Of a DNA stretch of 18,728 bases, positions 1-7,295 are shown one piece after another. The stretch is from positions 1 through 18,728 of the forward strand of contig CALALQ010000030.1 in assembly GCA_937925595.1 (NCBI GenBank). Reading direction: 5' to 3'. A program made the translations under genes and the position numbers. A model generated the notes under the pieces. That model did not search any database. It saw only the letters and a list, made by a program, of their open reading frames with translations, and was not told the DNA's origin. The DNA is from an uncultured Demequina sp. (GTDB taxonomy: Bacteria > Actinomycetota > Actinomycetes > Actinomycetales > Demequinaceae). How positions within the stretch are numbered: position 1 is the first letter of the stretch; each line of letters begins with the position of its first letter.

Positions 1-640
1 GGCCGCCCGCGCCACCCGCGCCGCCCGTGGCCCCAGGGGCCGGGCCGCCGAAACCGCCGCCGCCATCGCCGAGCGCGTCCTCGCCCATCCCGCCGCCGCT
101 GGACGAGTTCACCGTTCCCGCGTTGCCGCCGGTCGCCTCGTTGTCGTGGAAGGTCACGCCACTGAGATCGAGCGTGCCCTGATTGAAGATCGCGCCGCCC
201 ATGCCGGCTCCGCCGCCGCCGAAGGCCGTGCTGCCGCCGAGCGCGTTGCCGCCGCTGAGCTCGAGGTTGCGCAGTCGCAGCGTTCCGGCGGTGACGCCCG
301 AGCGCCCGTCGGAGACGTAGAAGAAGCGCATGCGCTCGTTGGTCGTGACCTGCAGGACCGCCACGCCGCCGCTCGCGGTGCCCGCGATCGTGATGTCGCT
401 CGTGATCGCCGGCAGCACGTTCGGGCCGTACCAGAAGTTGTCGGCGGCCGCGAACGCATAGGTGCCCGTCACGTTCAGCGTGTCCGCCTCGGGCGTGCCG
501 TTGGCGGTGTTGATCGCCGCGATCAGCGCGGCCGTGTCGCCGGCCGGCACATCGATCGTCCCCGCCTGCGCGGCGGGCGCAAGGACAGCGACCAGCGAGG
601 CGGCGACCAGCGCCGAACGTCCGAAATCGAACACGCGCAC
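1..640 (-). CDS. Secreted right-handed beta-helix (polymorphic-repeat) protein, N-terminal part
   Basis: Reading the minus strand from GTG at 640 gives an open frame to the window edge, so only the first 213 residues are present and the C-terminus is missing. An in-frame stop at 650-652 limits the start to 640 or the GTG at 634; no clear ribosome binding site is visible. A signal peptide is seen (MRVFDFGRSALVAASLVAVL, then APAAQA, cleavage near residue 26). Next comes a segment typical of these proteins (DTAALIAAINTANGTPEADT), which in the family precedes beta-helix rungs. From about residue 130 there are Gly/Asn-rich rungs such as GGAIFNQGTLDLSGVTFHDN followed by a poly-Gly linker. Proteins of this pectin-lyase-like kind are exported surface or cell-wall proteins of mostly unknown substrate. 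The signal peptide and rungs are direct observations; the surface role is inferred from the family. The plus-strand frame across the same DNA is a composition shadow. Confidence 0.75.
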   Translation of the reverse strand, partial: MRVFDFGRSALVAASLVAVLAPAAQAGTIDVPAGDTAALIAAINTANGTPEADTLNVTGTYAFAAADNFWYGPNVLPAITSDITIAGTASGGVAVLQVTTNERMRFFYVSDGRSGVTAGTLRLRNLELSGGNALGGSTAFGGGGAGMGGAIFNQGTLDLSGVTFHDNEATGGNAGTVNSSSGGGMGEDALGDGGGGFGGPAPGATGGAGGAGG

Positions 641-783
641 CGCGCGAATTTACGCCGCGGCATGCCGCGCGTCCAGGAAGTTCCTTCACCGCTATCGGAC
701 CTGAAACCGGCGTCCTGCGGGCCCCCGCCCCCTCGGGCGTGGACTGGAGGCAGGCGAGCCCGAGCGCCGGGCGGCGCCCGCCC

Positions 784-1290
784 TCACGCCGGGACCCGCA
801 GCGCGTCCGCGATCGCGTCCGTCCAGGTGCGGATCTCGTCCCAGTCGCGCCGGTCCCGGAACTCGGCCGGGGTGTTCCTGGCCATCGAGCGCATCATCAT
901 CCCGTGCGGCTCGACCGGCAGCGCGCCGCCGAAGACGGCGTGGTCGCGCGCGCCCAGCTCGAGCGCGTTGGCGATCGTGTGCGCGGGCTCCTCCCAGGCC
1001 GGGTTGTCGTTGGCGGGATCGCCGACCGGGCCGGAGCTGAAGACCCAGAACGGCTTGCGGGCGAGCTCGCTCGCGTGGCGGCGCATGAAGTGGCGCGCCT
1101 CGGCGCGCCAACGGCGGGCGTAGACGGCGCTGCCGAGGACGACGGCGTCGTACGGCTCGAGGCTCGGCACGCGTGACGCCTCCACGGACGTCGCCGGCAC
1201 GCCGCAGGCGTTCAGGCGCTCCGCGATCGCGGTGGCGATGGCCTCGGTCGAGCCGTGCTTGGTGGCGTAGGCGACAAGGACGTGGGACAT
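784..1290 (-). CDS. Flavodoxin-domain protein (HemG-like)
   Basis: 168 residues from ATG at 1290. The frame is open further upstream, but the flavodoxin fold begins exactly at MSHVLVAYATKHGSTEAIA, so this start is preferred; the ribosome binding site is weak. The TKHGSTEAIA segment (residues 10-19) is the FMN-phosphate loop of flavodoxins. Later segments YDAVVLGSAVYARRW (about 47-61) and PFWVFSSGPVGDP (about 79-91) match the second and third FMN-contacting loops. The family (flavodoxin_5, including menaquinone-dependent protoporphyrinogen oxidase HemG) carries out electron transfer through bound FMN in the cytoplasm. The conserved positions support FMN binding, but nothing here shows that it acts in haem synthesis. 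It is divergent from the glycosidase gene, with a 163-bp shared upstream region, and lies 143 bp upstream of the beta-helix gene on the same strand. Confidence 0.85.
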   Translation of the reverse strand: MSHVLVAYATKHGSTEAIATAIAERLNACGVPATSVEASRVPSLEPYDAVVLGSAVYARRWRAEARHFMRRHASELARKPFWVFSSGPVGDPANDNPAWEEPAHTIANALELGARDHAVFGGALPVEPHGMMMRSMARNTPAEFRDRRDWDEIRTWTDAIADALRVPA

Positions 1291-1433
1291 GGCTTCACCG
1301 TCCCGAGTTCGCTGGTGCTCGCCAACCGCCCGGACCACGGGCGCGAGGGCGTGGGAACCACGGAGCGTGCCGAGAGGGCTGCGGCTTTCCCGCGCACGGG
1401 ACGCGCCGTTTGCACGGAGGTCGCGGCGCGGCA

Positions 1434-1449
1434 GCGACCGTACGGTCGC
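1434..1449. promoter_or_regulatory. Perfect 16-bp palindrome just before a start codon
   Basis: The bases GCGACCGTACGGTCGC read identically on both strands and end 4 bp before the ATG at 1454. They occupy the place where a ribosome binding site would be. The palindrome lies in the divergent region between the flavodoxin gene and the glycosidase gene. It could be a dimeric-repressor operator or a structure hiding the translation start. Function is inference; the palindrome is directly visible. Confidence 0.45.
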
Positions 1450-1453
1450 GGGC

Positions 1454-2755
1454 ATGTTCGCTGCGGGCCGGACATCCCTCCTGCTCCTGATGGTGTTGCT
1501 CGCCGGCACCGTACCGGCCGCGCACGCCGCGCCCGAGATCGGCATCGGCGAGAACAACGACGCGCTGTTCGCCGACCCGCTGTTCGCGCCGCTGGGCGTC
1601 AAGCACGTGCGGGTCGTGGTCGCCTACGACGTCGTCGCGGCCGCGCAGCGCGGAGACGATGAGCTCGCGCGCGTCACGCGCTACCTGACGGGCGCCGCCG
1701 CGGGCGGGCACGAGCCGCTGGTGGCGTTCGAGCACTCACGCGGCGACGCGCACGCGTGCGCACGCGACGCCGCGCTGCCGCAGTGCCGGCTGCCGTCGCC
1801 CGCCGAGTACGAGCGCAGTTTCCGCGCCTTCCGCGAGCGCTTCCCGCAGGTGCGCGCCTTCACCCCGTGGAACGAGCCGAACCATCAGACCCAGCCCACG
1901 GCGTCGAGCCCCGAGGCCGCGGCGCGGTTCTCCGGCATCGCGGCGCGCGAGTGCCCTGGCTGCACGATCGTGATCGGCGACGTACTCGACCTGCCCGACG
2001 CCACACGCGCGCGGCGCCCGACCTATCGCCGCGCCGAACGCTGGATCGGCCGGTTCCGTGCGGCGCTGCGCACGCCCCGCGAGGTCTGCGGGCTGCACAA
2101 CTACTCGGACGTCAACCGCTTCCGGTTCACCGGCACGCGGGCGCTGATGGGCGCGCTCGGGTGCCGGCGCTACTGGCTGACGGAGACCGGCGGGATCGTG
2201 CGGTCGCGCGGCCTGGGTCACGACCCCGACCGACAGCTCCCGGCTGTCCGCCATCTGCTGCGTGCGGCCGCCGCCGAACCCGCGATCCAGCGCGTCTACC
2301 TGTACACGTGGTTCGGCGGAGTGACCCCGCAGTGGGACTCGGGCCTCGTGCTGCGTCGCGGGGACGGGACGACGGTCGCGCGCCCCGCCTACGAGCTCGT
2401 GCGCCGGCGGCTCGCCGGCGCCGCCCCGCCCCCGGCCCCGTTCGAGGCCGAGCTCCGGCAGCTGACCGACGTCGCGCTGCCGGCGTGGGTCGCGCTGCAG
2501 ACGCCGCTGAACGTATTCGCTAACCCCTCGGCGGCGGAGCGCGCCAAGGGCTTCGAGGGTTTTGCGCCGCCCATGTTGATGTACGCGCTGCAGCGCACCG
2601 GCGAACGCCAGGGCGACCCGGCGCGGATCGCCGCCGCGACACGGGCGTGGCCGTACGCCGTCGCGCCCGACCACGCGAGCCCCTTCGACATAATCGCCGC
2701 CGCCTACGCGCTGCGCGACCTCACGCTCACGCCGGACCTGCGCACGCACACCTGA
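1454..2755 (+). CDS. Secreted glycoside-hydrolase-like protein, clan GH-A fold, frame-broken 5' part
   Basis: 433 residues from ATG at 1454. A signal peptide covers residues 1-26 (MFAAGRTSLLLLMVLLAGTV then PAAHA), so the protein is exported. The body looks like a TIM-barrel glycosidase. WNEPN at 139-143 is the strand-4 motif in which E141 would be the acid/base, and WLTETGG at 241-247 supplies E244 as the likely nucleophile. HNYSD at 215-219 and YLYTWFGG at 282-289 fit further barrel strands. From about residue 330 the sequence becomes helical (LPAWVALQTPLNVFA, then GFAPPMLMYALQRTGE) and resembles the first helices of an alpha/alpha toroid, which continues in another frame after the TGA at 2753. 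The stop therefore probably interrupts a longer protein. The substrate cannot be told; GH39-like or an uncharacterised actinobacterial glycosidase are options. Confidence 0.75.
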   Translation: MFAAGRTSLLLLMVLLAGTVPAAHAAPEIGIGENNDALFADPLFAPLGVKHVRVVVAYDVVAAAQRGDDELARVTRYLTGAAAGGHEPLVAFEHSRGDAHACARDAALPQCRLPSPAEYERSFRAFRERFPQVRAFTPWNEPNHQTQPTASSPEAAARFSGIAARECPGCTIVIGDVLDLPDATRARRPTYRRAERWIGRFRAALRTPREVCGLHNYSDVNRFRFTGTRALMGALGCRRYWLTETGGIVRSRGLGHDPDRQLPAVRHLLRAAAAEPAIQRVYLYTWFGGVTPQWDSGLVLRRGDGTTVARPAYELVRRRLAGAAPPPAPFEAELRQLTDVALPAWVALQTPLNVFANPSAAERAKGFEGFAPPMLMYALQRTGERQGDPARIAAATRAWPYAVAPDHASPFDIIAAAYALRDLTLTPDLRTHT

Positions 2756-3990
2756 GCGCGTACGTCCCGGACTTCACCGGTTCCTACGACAACCTCACGC
2801 TGGCCGACGCGCTGGCGGTGATCGCGGCCACCAACGCCGGCGTGCCCTCGCCCTGGTTCGACGTCGCGGTCCGCACGGTCAACGTGGTCGCGCCGCGGAT
2901 CGCGCTGCGCGGCGGCTACCTGTCGGACCCGGGCAGCGAGCCCGTCGCCTACCACGCGCTCTCGACACTGATGCTCGCCGAAGCCGTCACCGCGCTCGGC
3001 CCGCGCGCATCGCGGACAGCCCGCCGGGCCGTGCGCGCGACGCTGGGGACCCTCAGCCGCATCGTCGCGCCCGACGGCGCCGCCGACTACCTCGGCCGTG
3101 GACAGGGCAACGTCTGGGTCCCCGCGGTGACCGCCGCCGCGATGGTCGCCGGTGCACGCCGGTACCCGGCGGATGCGGGCCGCTACATCGCGGTCGCGCG
3201 GCTCGCCCTCGCCCGTCTGCGCGCGCTGCACCTCACCGCCGACCGCGGGCTGCTCGTCGTTCCCGGTGCGCGCGAGACCACCGCGGGCCTGGACCGCTAC
3301 GTGCACACCGTCGCCTACAACGGGCTGGCGCTGTGGGCATTGACACTGGCCGGCGAGCCCGCACCGCCGGCCCCGGCCGTGACGGCCCCCGCCGAAGGGC
3401 GGCTGCGCGTACGCACGCCGTCGCCCTCCGGGCTCGGCGTGATCTCCACCGGCCAGACCTGGCTTGCCGTCCGAGCCGTGCGGCGGGGCGGCAACCGCGA
3501 CCTGCGCTCAGGCTTCGGGCTGCTCGCGCTCAAGACCCGCACGGCCGATGGCTGGCGCGATCTGCTCGCGCCCCGCCCGTTCGCCAAGGGCGCGCCCTAC
3601 ACGCCCGCACCCAGCCGCAGCGTCCCCGGCGGCACGCGCATGACCACCACCGCCAGCACGATCCGGATCCAGGGCACGCTCGGGGCCCGCCCCGCCCGCT
3701 TCGGCTTCCGCGCACTTCCCGCGGGCGCCGAGCTCACCGTCAGCCCCGTCCGCGCCCGCGAGCGCTACCGCCTGCACATCTTCACCCCCGCCGGCCAGGG
3801 CCGCTGGGGCACACGCCACGTCACCGTGTTCGGCGCCCGCTGGCGCTTCTCGGCGCCCATCTCCGTCCGCCGTGTGCCCGGCTGGCACGCCGGCTCGGTC
3901 GAGCGGCTCGACGCGCTCGTGGTCGACGCCCGACCGCGCACGCGCGGACGCCTGGTCATCCGCATCACGGGCCTCGCCGCGGCCGCTTGA
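2647..3990 (+). CDS. Alpha/alpha-toroid plus beta-domain part of the same secreted protein (frame-shifted 3' part)
   Basis: The formal frame opens with GTG at 2647, but residues before about 2750 lie over the glycosidase in another frame and have shadow composition (RRRARPREP). Believable protein starts at 2752 with LSAYVPDFTGSYDNLTLADA. No ATG, GTG or ribosome binding site fits that point. Removing two bases at 2750-2751 joins it smoothly to the upstream frame (DLRTH-LSAYVPDF), giving one 844-residue protein. The first ~190 residues are helical repeats (TNAGVPSPWF, YHALSTLMLAEAVTALG, VHTVAYNGLALWALTLAG) as in toroid polysaccharide lyases and hydrolases. The remaining ~200 residues are beta-rich (GLGVISTGQTWLAVRAVRRG onward), like a jelly-roll or heparinase-type C-terminal domain. 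A polysaccharide-processing role is inferred from fold impressions only. No catalytic residues are claimed. Confidence 0.6.
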   Translation: MAVRRRARPREPLRHNRRRLRAARPHAHAGPAHAHLSAYVPDFTGSYDNLTLADALAVIAATNAGVPSPWFDVAVRTVNVVAPRIALRGGYLSDPGSEPVAYHALSTLMLAEAVTALGPRASRTARRAVRATLGTLSRIVAPDGAADYLGRGQGNVWVPAVTAAAMVAGARRYPADAGRYIAVARLALARLRALHLTADRGLLVVPGARETTAGLDRYVHTVAYNGLALWALTLAGEPAPPAPAVTAPAEGRLRVRTPSPSGLGVISTGQTWLAVRAVRRGGNRDLRSGFGLLALKTRTADGWRDLLAPRPFAKGAPYTPAPSRSVPGGTRMTTTASTIRIQGTLGARPARFGFRALPAGAELTVSPVRARERYRLHIFTPAGQGRWGTRHVTVFGARWRFSAPISVRRVPGWHAGSVERLDALVVDARPRTRGRLVIRITGLAAAA

Positions 3991-4062
3991 CCTGCGGCTT
4001 CCCCGCACCCTCGCAGCGGTTTGCCCCGATGTGGAACGGCCGTCCGCGCGGTAGATCTCGGG

Positions 4063-4401
4063 ATGAACATGGCACGCACCTCGAGAACCGCGCACGTCCG
4101 AGCCACGCCGACCGGCGAGGTCGTGATCGGCGTTCGCGGTGGCGGTCGCGCGACGGTCTCGCTCCGCTCGGCGTGGCGGATCCCCTCACGGTGGCTCGGG
4201 GGCGCACGCCCGCGGATCGTCCGCTTCGGTCAACGTGACGTCGACCTGCGGCCCGGCACCACGACCGACGTGACGTTCCGGCTCTCGAAGGACCACCTCG
4301 CGCTGTTGCGCCGGATGCAGGCGGTGCGGGCGACGATCCGGGTGCAGACGGATGACCGTGTCCGGACGCGGTGGGTCTGGCTGCATCCGCCCGTGCGCTG
4401 A
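4063..4401 (+). CDS. Small beta-domain hypothetical protein
   Basis: 112 residues if started at ATG 4063 (MNMARTSRTAHV); ATG 4069 is equally possible, and neither has a strong ribosome binding site. The frame extends upstream to 4021, but those residues have no counterpart in the domain. There is no signal peptide or membrane segment. The sequence alternates short strands (GEVVIGVRGGGRATVSL, DVDLRPGTTTDVTFRL) and then reads SKDHLALLRRMQAVRATIRV. This resembles the beta-sandwich ending common in secreted Thermoleophilia proteins, where a phrase like LSKxxxxLLRRxxxxxATVxV is frequent. Here that module stands alone. Function unknown. It lies 72 bp downstream of the toroid gene on the same strand and might be transcribed with it. 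Confidence 0.55.
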   Translation: MNMARTSRTAHVRATPTGEVVIGVRGGGRATVSLRSAWRIPSRWLGGARPRIVRFGQRDVDLRPGTTTDVTFRLSKDHLALLRRMQAVRATIRVQTDDRVRTRWVWLHPPVR

Positions 4402-4563
4402 CGCTGTCCGGGTGCGGACCTTGCACAGCCGCCGGTGATTGGTGGGCAACGCACCCAAGCCCCGCCCCGGCGCGTCGCTGACCATTGAGGTGCTACCGGG
4501 CGTGACGAACCGGGTCTCGTCGACACCTTGCGAGTCGCAGACGGTCGGCGGTGGAGTGGCGGG

Positions 4564-5253
4564 ATGAGAGCGCAGCGTGTTGTCGTCGCCGCGGCGATCC
4601 TGTTGGGCGCCGCATCTGCCCCTGCGGCCGCCAGCCAGCCGGCGTTCGTGCCGGTGAAGAACCTCGTCGGTGTGAGCGGGGGCGAGCTCACGGGCGAGTG
4701 GTGGGCGCAGGTGCTCGCCATCCCCGCCGCCGAGAATCCACTGCTTCTACCGAGCCCGGCCTGCTGCCTGGCGATGGGGAACGGGAAGGTGCTCGGCATG
4801 GCCGGCACCCCGGCCAGCGCGCCGTTGACGTGCACCGTGAAGCCGGGCACGCCCGTGTTCGTCGCCGCGGGGACGAACATGTGCAGCAGCGCCGACGAGC
4901 CGCCCTACTGGGCCATCACCGAGGCCGAGCAGCGTGCCTGCGCGGTGGAGTTCTTCTCCTCCACCGAGGTCGTCGCGACATGGCTGTCACTGGACGGCGG
5001 CCCGCCCACCGAGATCCACAACGAGCGCTTCCAGCTCGTGTCTCCGCAGACGTCGGTGCTGATCCCGCCCGGCGCGTTCTGGGGCCTGAAGCGTGGCCCG
5101 GCGACTTTCGTCGGTGTCGCGTACGCGGCTACGCCGCGCGGGCGACTGACCCCAGGACGGCACACGCTCGAGGTCGAGTTCGTCGCCGCCAACGGGACCA
5201 CGCGCACGACCAGGCGCACGCTCGAGGTCACCCCCGGCCATGGCCCCACTTAG
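4564..5253 (+). CDS. Secreted Trp/Cys-containing protein of unknown function
   Basis: 229 residues from ATG at 4564, chosen because GGAG lies about 9 nt upstream and a clean signal peptide follows (MRAQRVVVAAAILLGAASAP, cleavage near residue 24). The mature protein starts with GGELTGEWWAQVLAIPAAEN and has the order: Trp-Trp motif, Cys-Cys (SPACCLAMGNG), a strand pair TCTVKPGTPVFVAAGTNMCS, then an acidic Cys region (EAEQRACAVEFF). The pattern 'WxxxWW...IP...NP...C...G.V..LAGT..R.C.VPaG..iffP' occurs in a poorly characterised exported family; this protein keeps most of it. Cysteines probably form disulfides outside the cell. The C-terminal 60 residues look like a beta-sandwich (GRHTLEVEFVAANGTTRTTR). 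No enzymatic motif is recognised. It lies upstream of the alkaline phosphatase but is separated by an AT-richer region with its own promoter signals. Confidence 0.75.
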   Translation: MRAQRVVVAAAILLGAASAPAAASQPAFVPVKNLVGVSGGELTGEWWAQVLAIPAAENPLLLPSPACCLAMGNGKVLGMAGTPASAPLTCTVKPGTPVFVAAGTNMCSSADEPPYWAITEAEQRACAVEFFSSTEVVATWLSLDGGPPTEIHNERFQLVSPQTSVLIPPGAFWGLKRGPATFVGVAYAATPRGRLTPGRHTLEVEFVAANGTTRTTRRTLEVTPGHGPT

Positions 5254-5415
5254 GCGTTCGACACAACGAACTCGCGATCCCGCATAGCTGCATTGACTCA
5301 GCGTCAATTCAGCAGTTCGAGCGTCTAATTAGTTGTGTCAACACGCGGACACTCAGGTCACTCTCACTTTCGATTAATCTCCGCCGCGGTCCGCACTCAA
5401 CCAGGAGGGGAATCG
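5254..5415 (+). promoter_or_regulatory. AT-richer promoter region of the alkaline phosphatase gene
   Basis: This 162-bp stretch is visibly richer in A/T than its surroundings. A TTGACT element at 5293-5298 is -35-like, although no well-spaced -10 is evident. TCAGC occurs twice with 11-bp spacing (around 5298 and 5309), the spacing of actinobacterial PHO-box repeats, though the consensus itself is not matched. Inverted pairs are also present: GTTCG at 5256-5260 with CGAAC at 5267-5271, and GACACAAC at 5260-5267 with GTTGTGTC at 5332-5339. Phosphate control by a PhoP-like regulator is inferred from the downstream gene. Confidence 0.4.
5403..5410 (+). promoter_or_regulatory. Strong ribosome binding site for the alkaline phosphatase
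   Basis: AGGAGGGG ends 5 nt before GTG at 5416. It decides this start over the open frame reaching back to 5335. It is the clearest Shine-Dalgarno sequence I found in the window. Confidence 0.8.
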
Positions 5416-7212
5416 GTGCGTAGTCTGCGCGTAGGAATCGCGTCAACAGTTGTGCTCGCAGTCGGAGCGACGGCCGTGGCTGTCGGGCAGTCCGGGCCCG
5501 ACAAGAGCGTCTCGCTGAAAGCGGCGATCGACGTCTCGAAGCCGAAGAACATCATCCTGTTCATCGGCGACGGCACGGGCGACTCCGAGCTCACGCTCGG
5601 TCGCTATTACGCCAAGGGCGCCTCGGGGCGCCTGGCGCTGGACTCGCTGCGCTTCCGCGGCGACGTCATCACCCACAGCCTCGCGCCCGCCGCGGCGCCG
5701 CCGTACCCGCCGCTCTACGTACCCGACTCCTCGGCGACCGCTGCCGCGTGGTCGAGCGGCATCAAGACGCTTGACGGCCGCGTCGGGCAGGGCCCGAGCT
5801 CGGGCTCGTCGGTGCCCGGCGTGAACGTGCCGACGTACATGGAGATCGCACGCGACCGCGGCCTGTCCACGGGCGTCGTCTCGACCGCGGAGATCACGGA
5901 CGCGACGCCGTCCGCGCCGTCGTCGCACATCTCGCGCCGTGACTGCCACGGTCCCCAGAACACGCGCCAGTTCTGCCCGCGGGAGACCAAGGCGGCCGGC
6001 GGGCTCGGTTCGATCGCCGAGCAGCAGGCCGACTCGGGCTTCGATCTGTTCCTCGGCGGTGGCCGCAGCCGGTTCACCCAGACGCTCGACAACAGCACCC
6101 GCACCGCGCTCCAGTACGCGACGGAGGACAAGGGCTACCGCTACGTCGCGACCGGCGCGGAGCTGGCCGAGGTGACGAGCCTGGCGCCGGGCGAGCGCCT
6201 GCTCGGCCTGTTCCACAACAGCACGATGACCACGACGTTCGCGCCACTGATCGCGGCCCAGAACGGCGCCGGCTCGACGACCACGAAGTGCACGCCGCAG
6301 GACCGCGGCAACGAGCCGACCCTGAAGGAGATGACCGAGAAGGCCATCAGCCTGCTCAAGGGCAACCCGAAGGGCTTCGTCCTGCAGGTCGAGAGCGCGT
6401 CGATCGACAAGCGCGCGCACAACTCCGACGTGTGCGGCCAGATCGGTGAGACGATCGCGCTCGACGAGGCCGTGGCCGCCGCGATGGAGTTCCAGGCCGA
6501 GAACCCCGACACGCTGATCATGGTCACCGCCGACCACGCGCACACCGGGCAGATCGTCGTGCCCAACGTGACGCCGCGCGGCCTGTACGCGACGCTGCAG
6601 ACAGTCGACGGGGCGCCGATCCGCGTCTCGTACGCCACCGCGCAGGCCGCCGGCTCGATGAACCACACCGGCGTGACCGTCCCCGTGCTGGCGAACGGGC
6701 CGCGCGCGGCCGACGTGGTCGGCACGCTCGACCAGACCGAGCTGTTCCCGATCCTGACCAACACCCGCACGGGCGACGGGCCCGTGCCGGCGGCACCGGC
6801 GGAAGTCGGCGGCGAGGTGCTGCCGACGCTCGCGCTCGACACGGAGGGCACGGTGGCGTTCTCGCCGTTCGTGCCGGGGCTCGCGCGCGACTACACGGCG
6901 TCGCTGGCGGCCAGCGTGACCTCCAGCGCCGCCGACGCGACGCTCAGCATCGCCGACTCCAGCCCCACGGCCCCGGGCCACTTGGTCAACGGCGAGTTCG
7001 TGCTGCCGCAGGCCCTGCACGTAGGCCTCGGCGACACGCTGGAGCCGGTCGGCGGGAGTACCGCGCCGACCCCGCTGAAGACGTACGCCGCGCCCATCTC
7101 GAACGACCCGGTGAGCGTGAACTTCCGGCAGTCGATCGGCGCGGCCGACGCCTTGCGCACCGGCACCTACGCCAAGTCGTTGACGCTCACGCTCTCGACG
7201 ACCCGGCCGTAG
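5416..7212 (+). CDS. phoA: PhoA-type alkaline phosphatase with C-terminal beta-domain
   Basis: 598 residues from GTG at 5416, with a signal peptide (residues 1-24, VLAVGATAVAVGQSG). The enzyme hydrolyses phosphate monoesters outside the cytoplasm using two Zn and one Mg. Every key E. coli PhoA position can be aligned by motif: D52 (FIGDGTGDSE), nucleophile S105 (PDSSATAAAW), D162 and T164 (TDATP), R175 (HISRRD), E326, D331 and H335 (ESASIDKRAH), D373 and H374 (TADHAHTGQ) and H417 (MNHTG). Spacing equals that of E. coli within motifs. The first disulfide pair is also kept as C177/C187, and C292/C340 can form the second. The catalytic part ends near residue 455 (DQTELFPILTNTRTGDG). About 130 further residues form a separate beta-domain (FVPGLARDYTASLAASVTSS to the end). 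That domain is not part of classical PhoA and probably mediates surface or polymer attachment; this is inference. Confidence 0.95.
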   Translation: MRSLRVGIASTVVLAVGATAVAVGQSGPDKSVSLKAAIDVSKPKNIILFIGDGTGDSELTLGRYYAKGASGRLALDSLRFRGDVITHSLAPAAAPPYPPLYVPDSSATAAAWSSGIKTLDGRVGQGPSSGSSVPGVNVPTYMEIARDRGLSTGVVSTAEITDATPSAPSSHISRRDCHGPQNTRQFCPRETKAAGGLGSIAEQQADSGFDLFLGGGRSRFTQTLDNSTRTALQYATEDKGYRYVATGAELAEVTSLAPGERLLGLFHNSTMTTTFAPLIAAQNGAGSTTTKCTPQDRGNEPTLKEMTEKAISLLKGNPKGFVLQVESASIDKRAHNSDVCGQIGETIALDEAVAAAMEFQAENPDTLIMVTADHAHTGQIVVPNVTPRGLYATLQTVDGAPIRVSYATAQAAGSMNHTGVTVPVLANGPRAADVVGTLDQTELFPILTNTRTGDGPVPAAPAEVGGEVLPTLALDTEGTVAFSPFVPGLARDYTASLAASVTSSAADATLSIADSSPTAPGHLVNGEFVLPQALHVGLGDTLEPVGGSTAPTPLKTYAAPISNDPVSVNFRQSIGAADALRTGTYAKSLTLTLSTTRP

Positions 7213-7222
7213 CCCCGTTTCC

Positions 7223-7248
7223 GCGCGCCGGCCTCAGGGCCGGCGCGC
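7223..7248. terminator. Hairpin terminator between convergent genes
   Basis: An 11-bp perfect stem (GCGCGCCGGCC / GGCCGGCGCGC) with the 4-base loop TCAG lies 10 bp after the alkaline phosphatase stop and 47 bp from the stop of the convergent membrane-effector gene. No T-tract follows, as is common in high-GC actinobacteria. It can act on both strands. Confidence 0.7.
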
Positions 7249-7295
7249 CCGGGCGTCGAGCGAAGGTCGATGTCTAACCGAGCTCGAGGTGTCGC

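Noticed and set aside
146..1123. Plus-strand open frame spanning two minus-strand genes
   Set aside because: It is rich in Arg/Ala/Gly with no recognisable structure and crosses a beta-helix gene and a flavodoxin gene that both read well on the minus strand.
5443..7020. Long minus-strand open frame opposite the alkaline phosphatase
   Set aside because: It is an antisense shadow; the plus strand holds the full PhoA active site.
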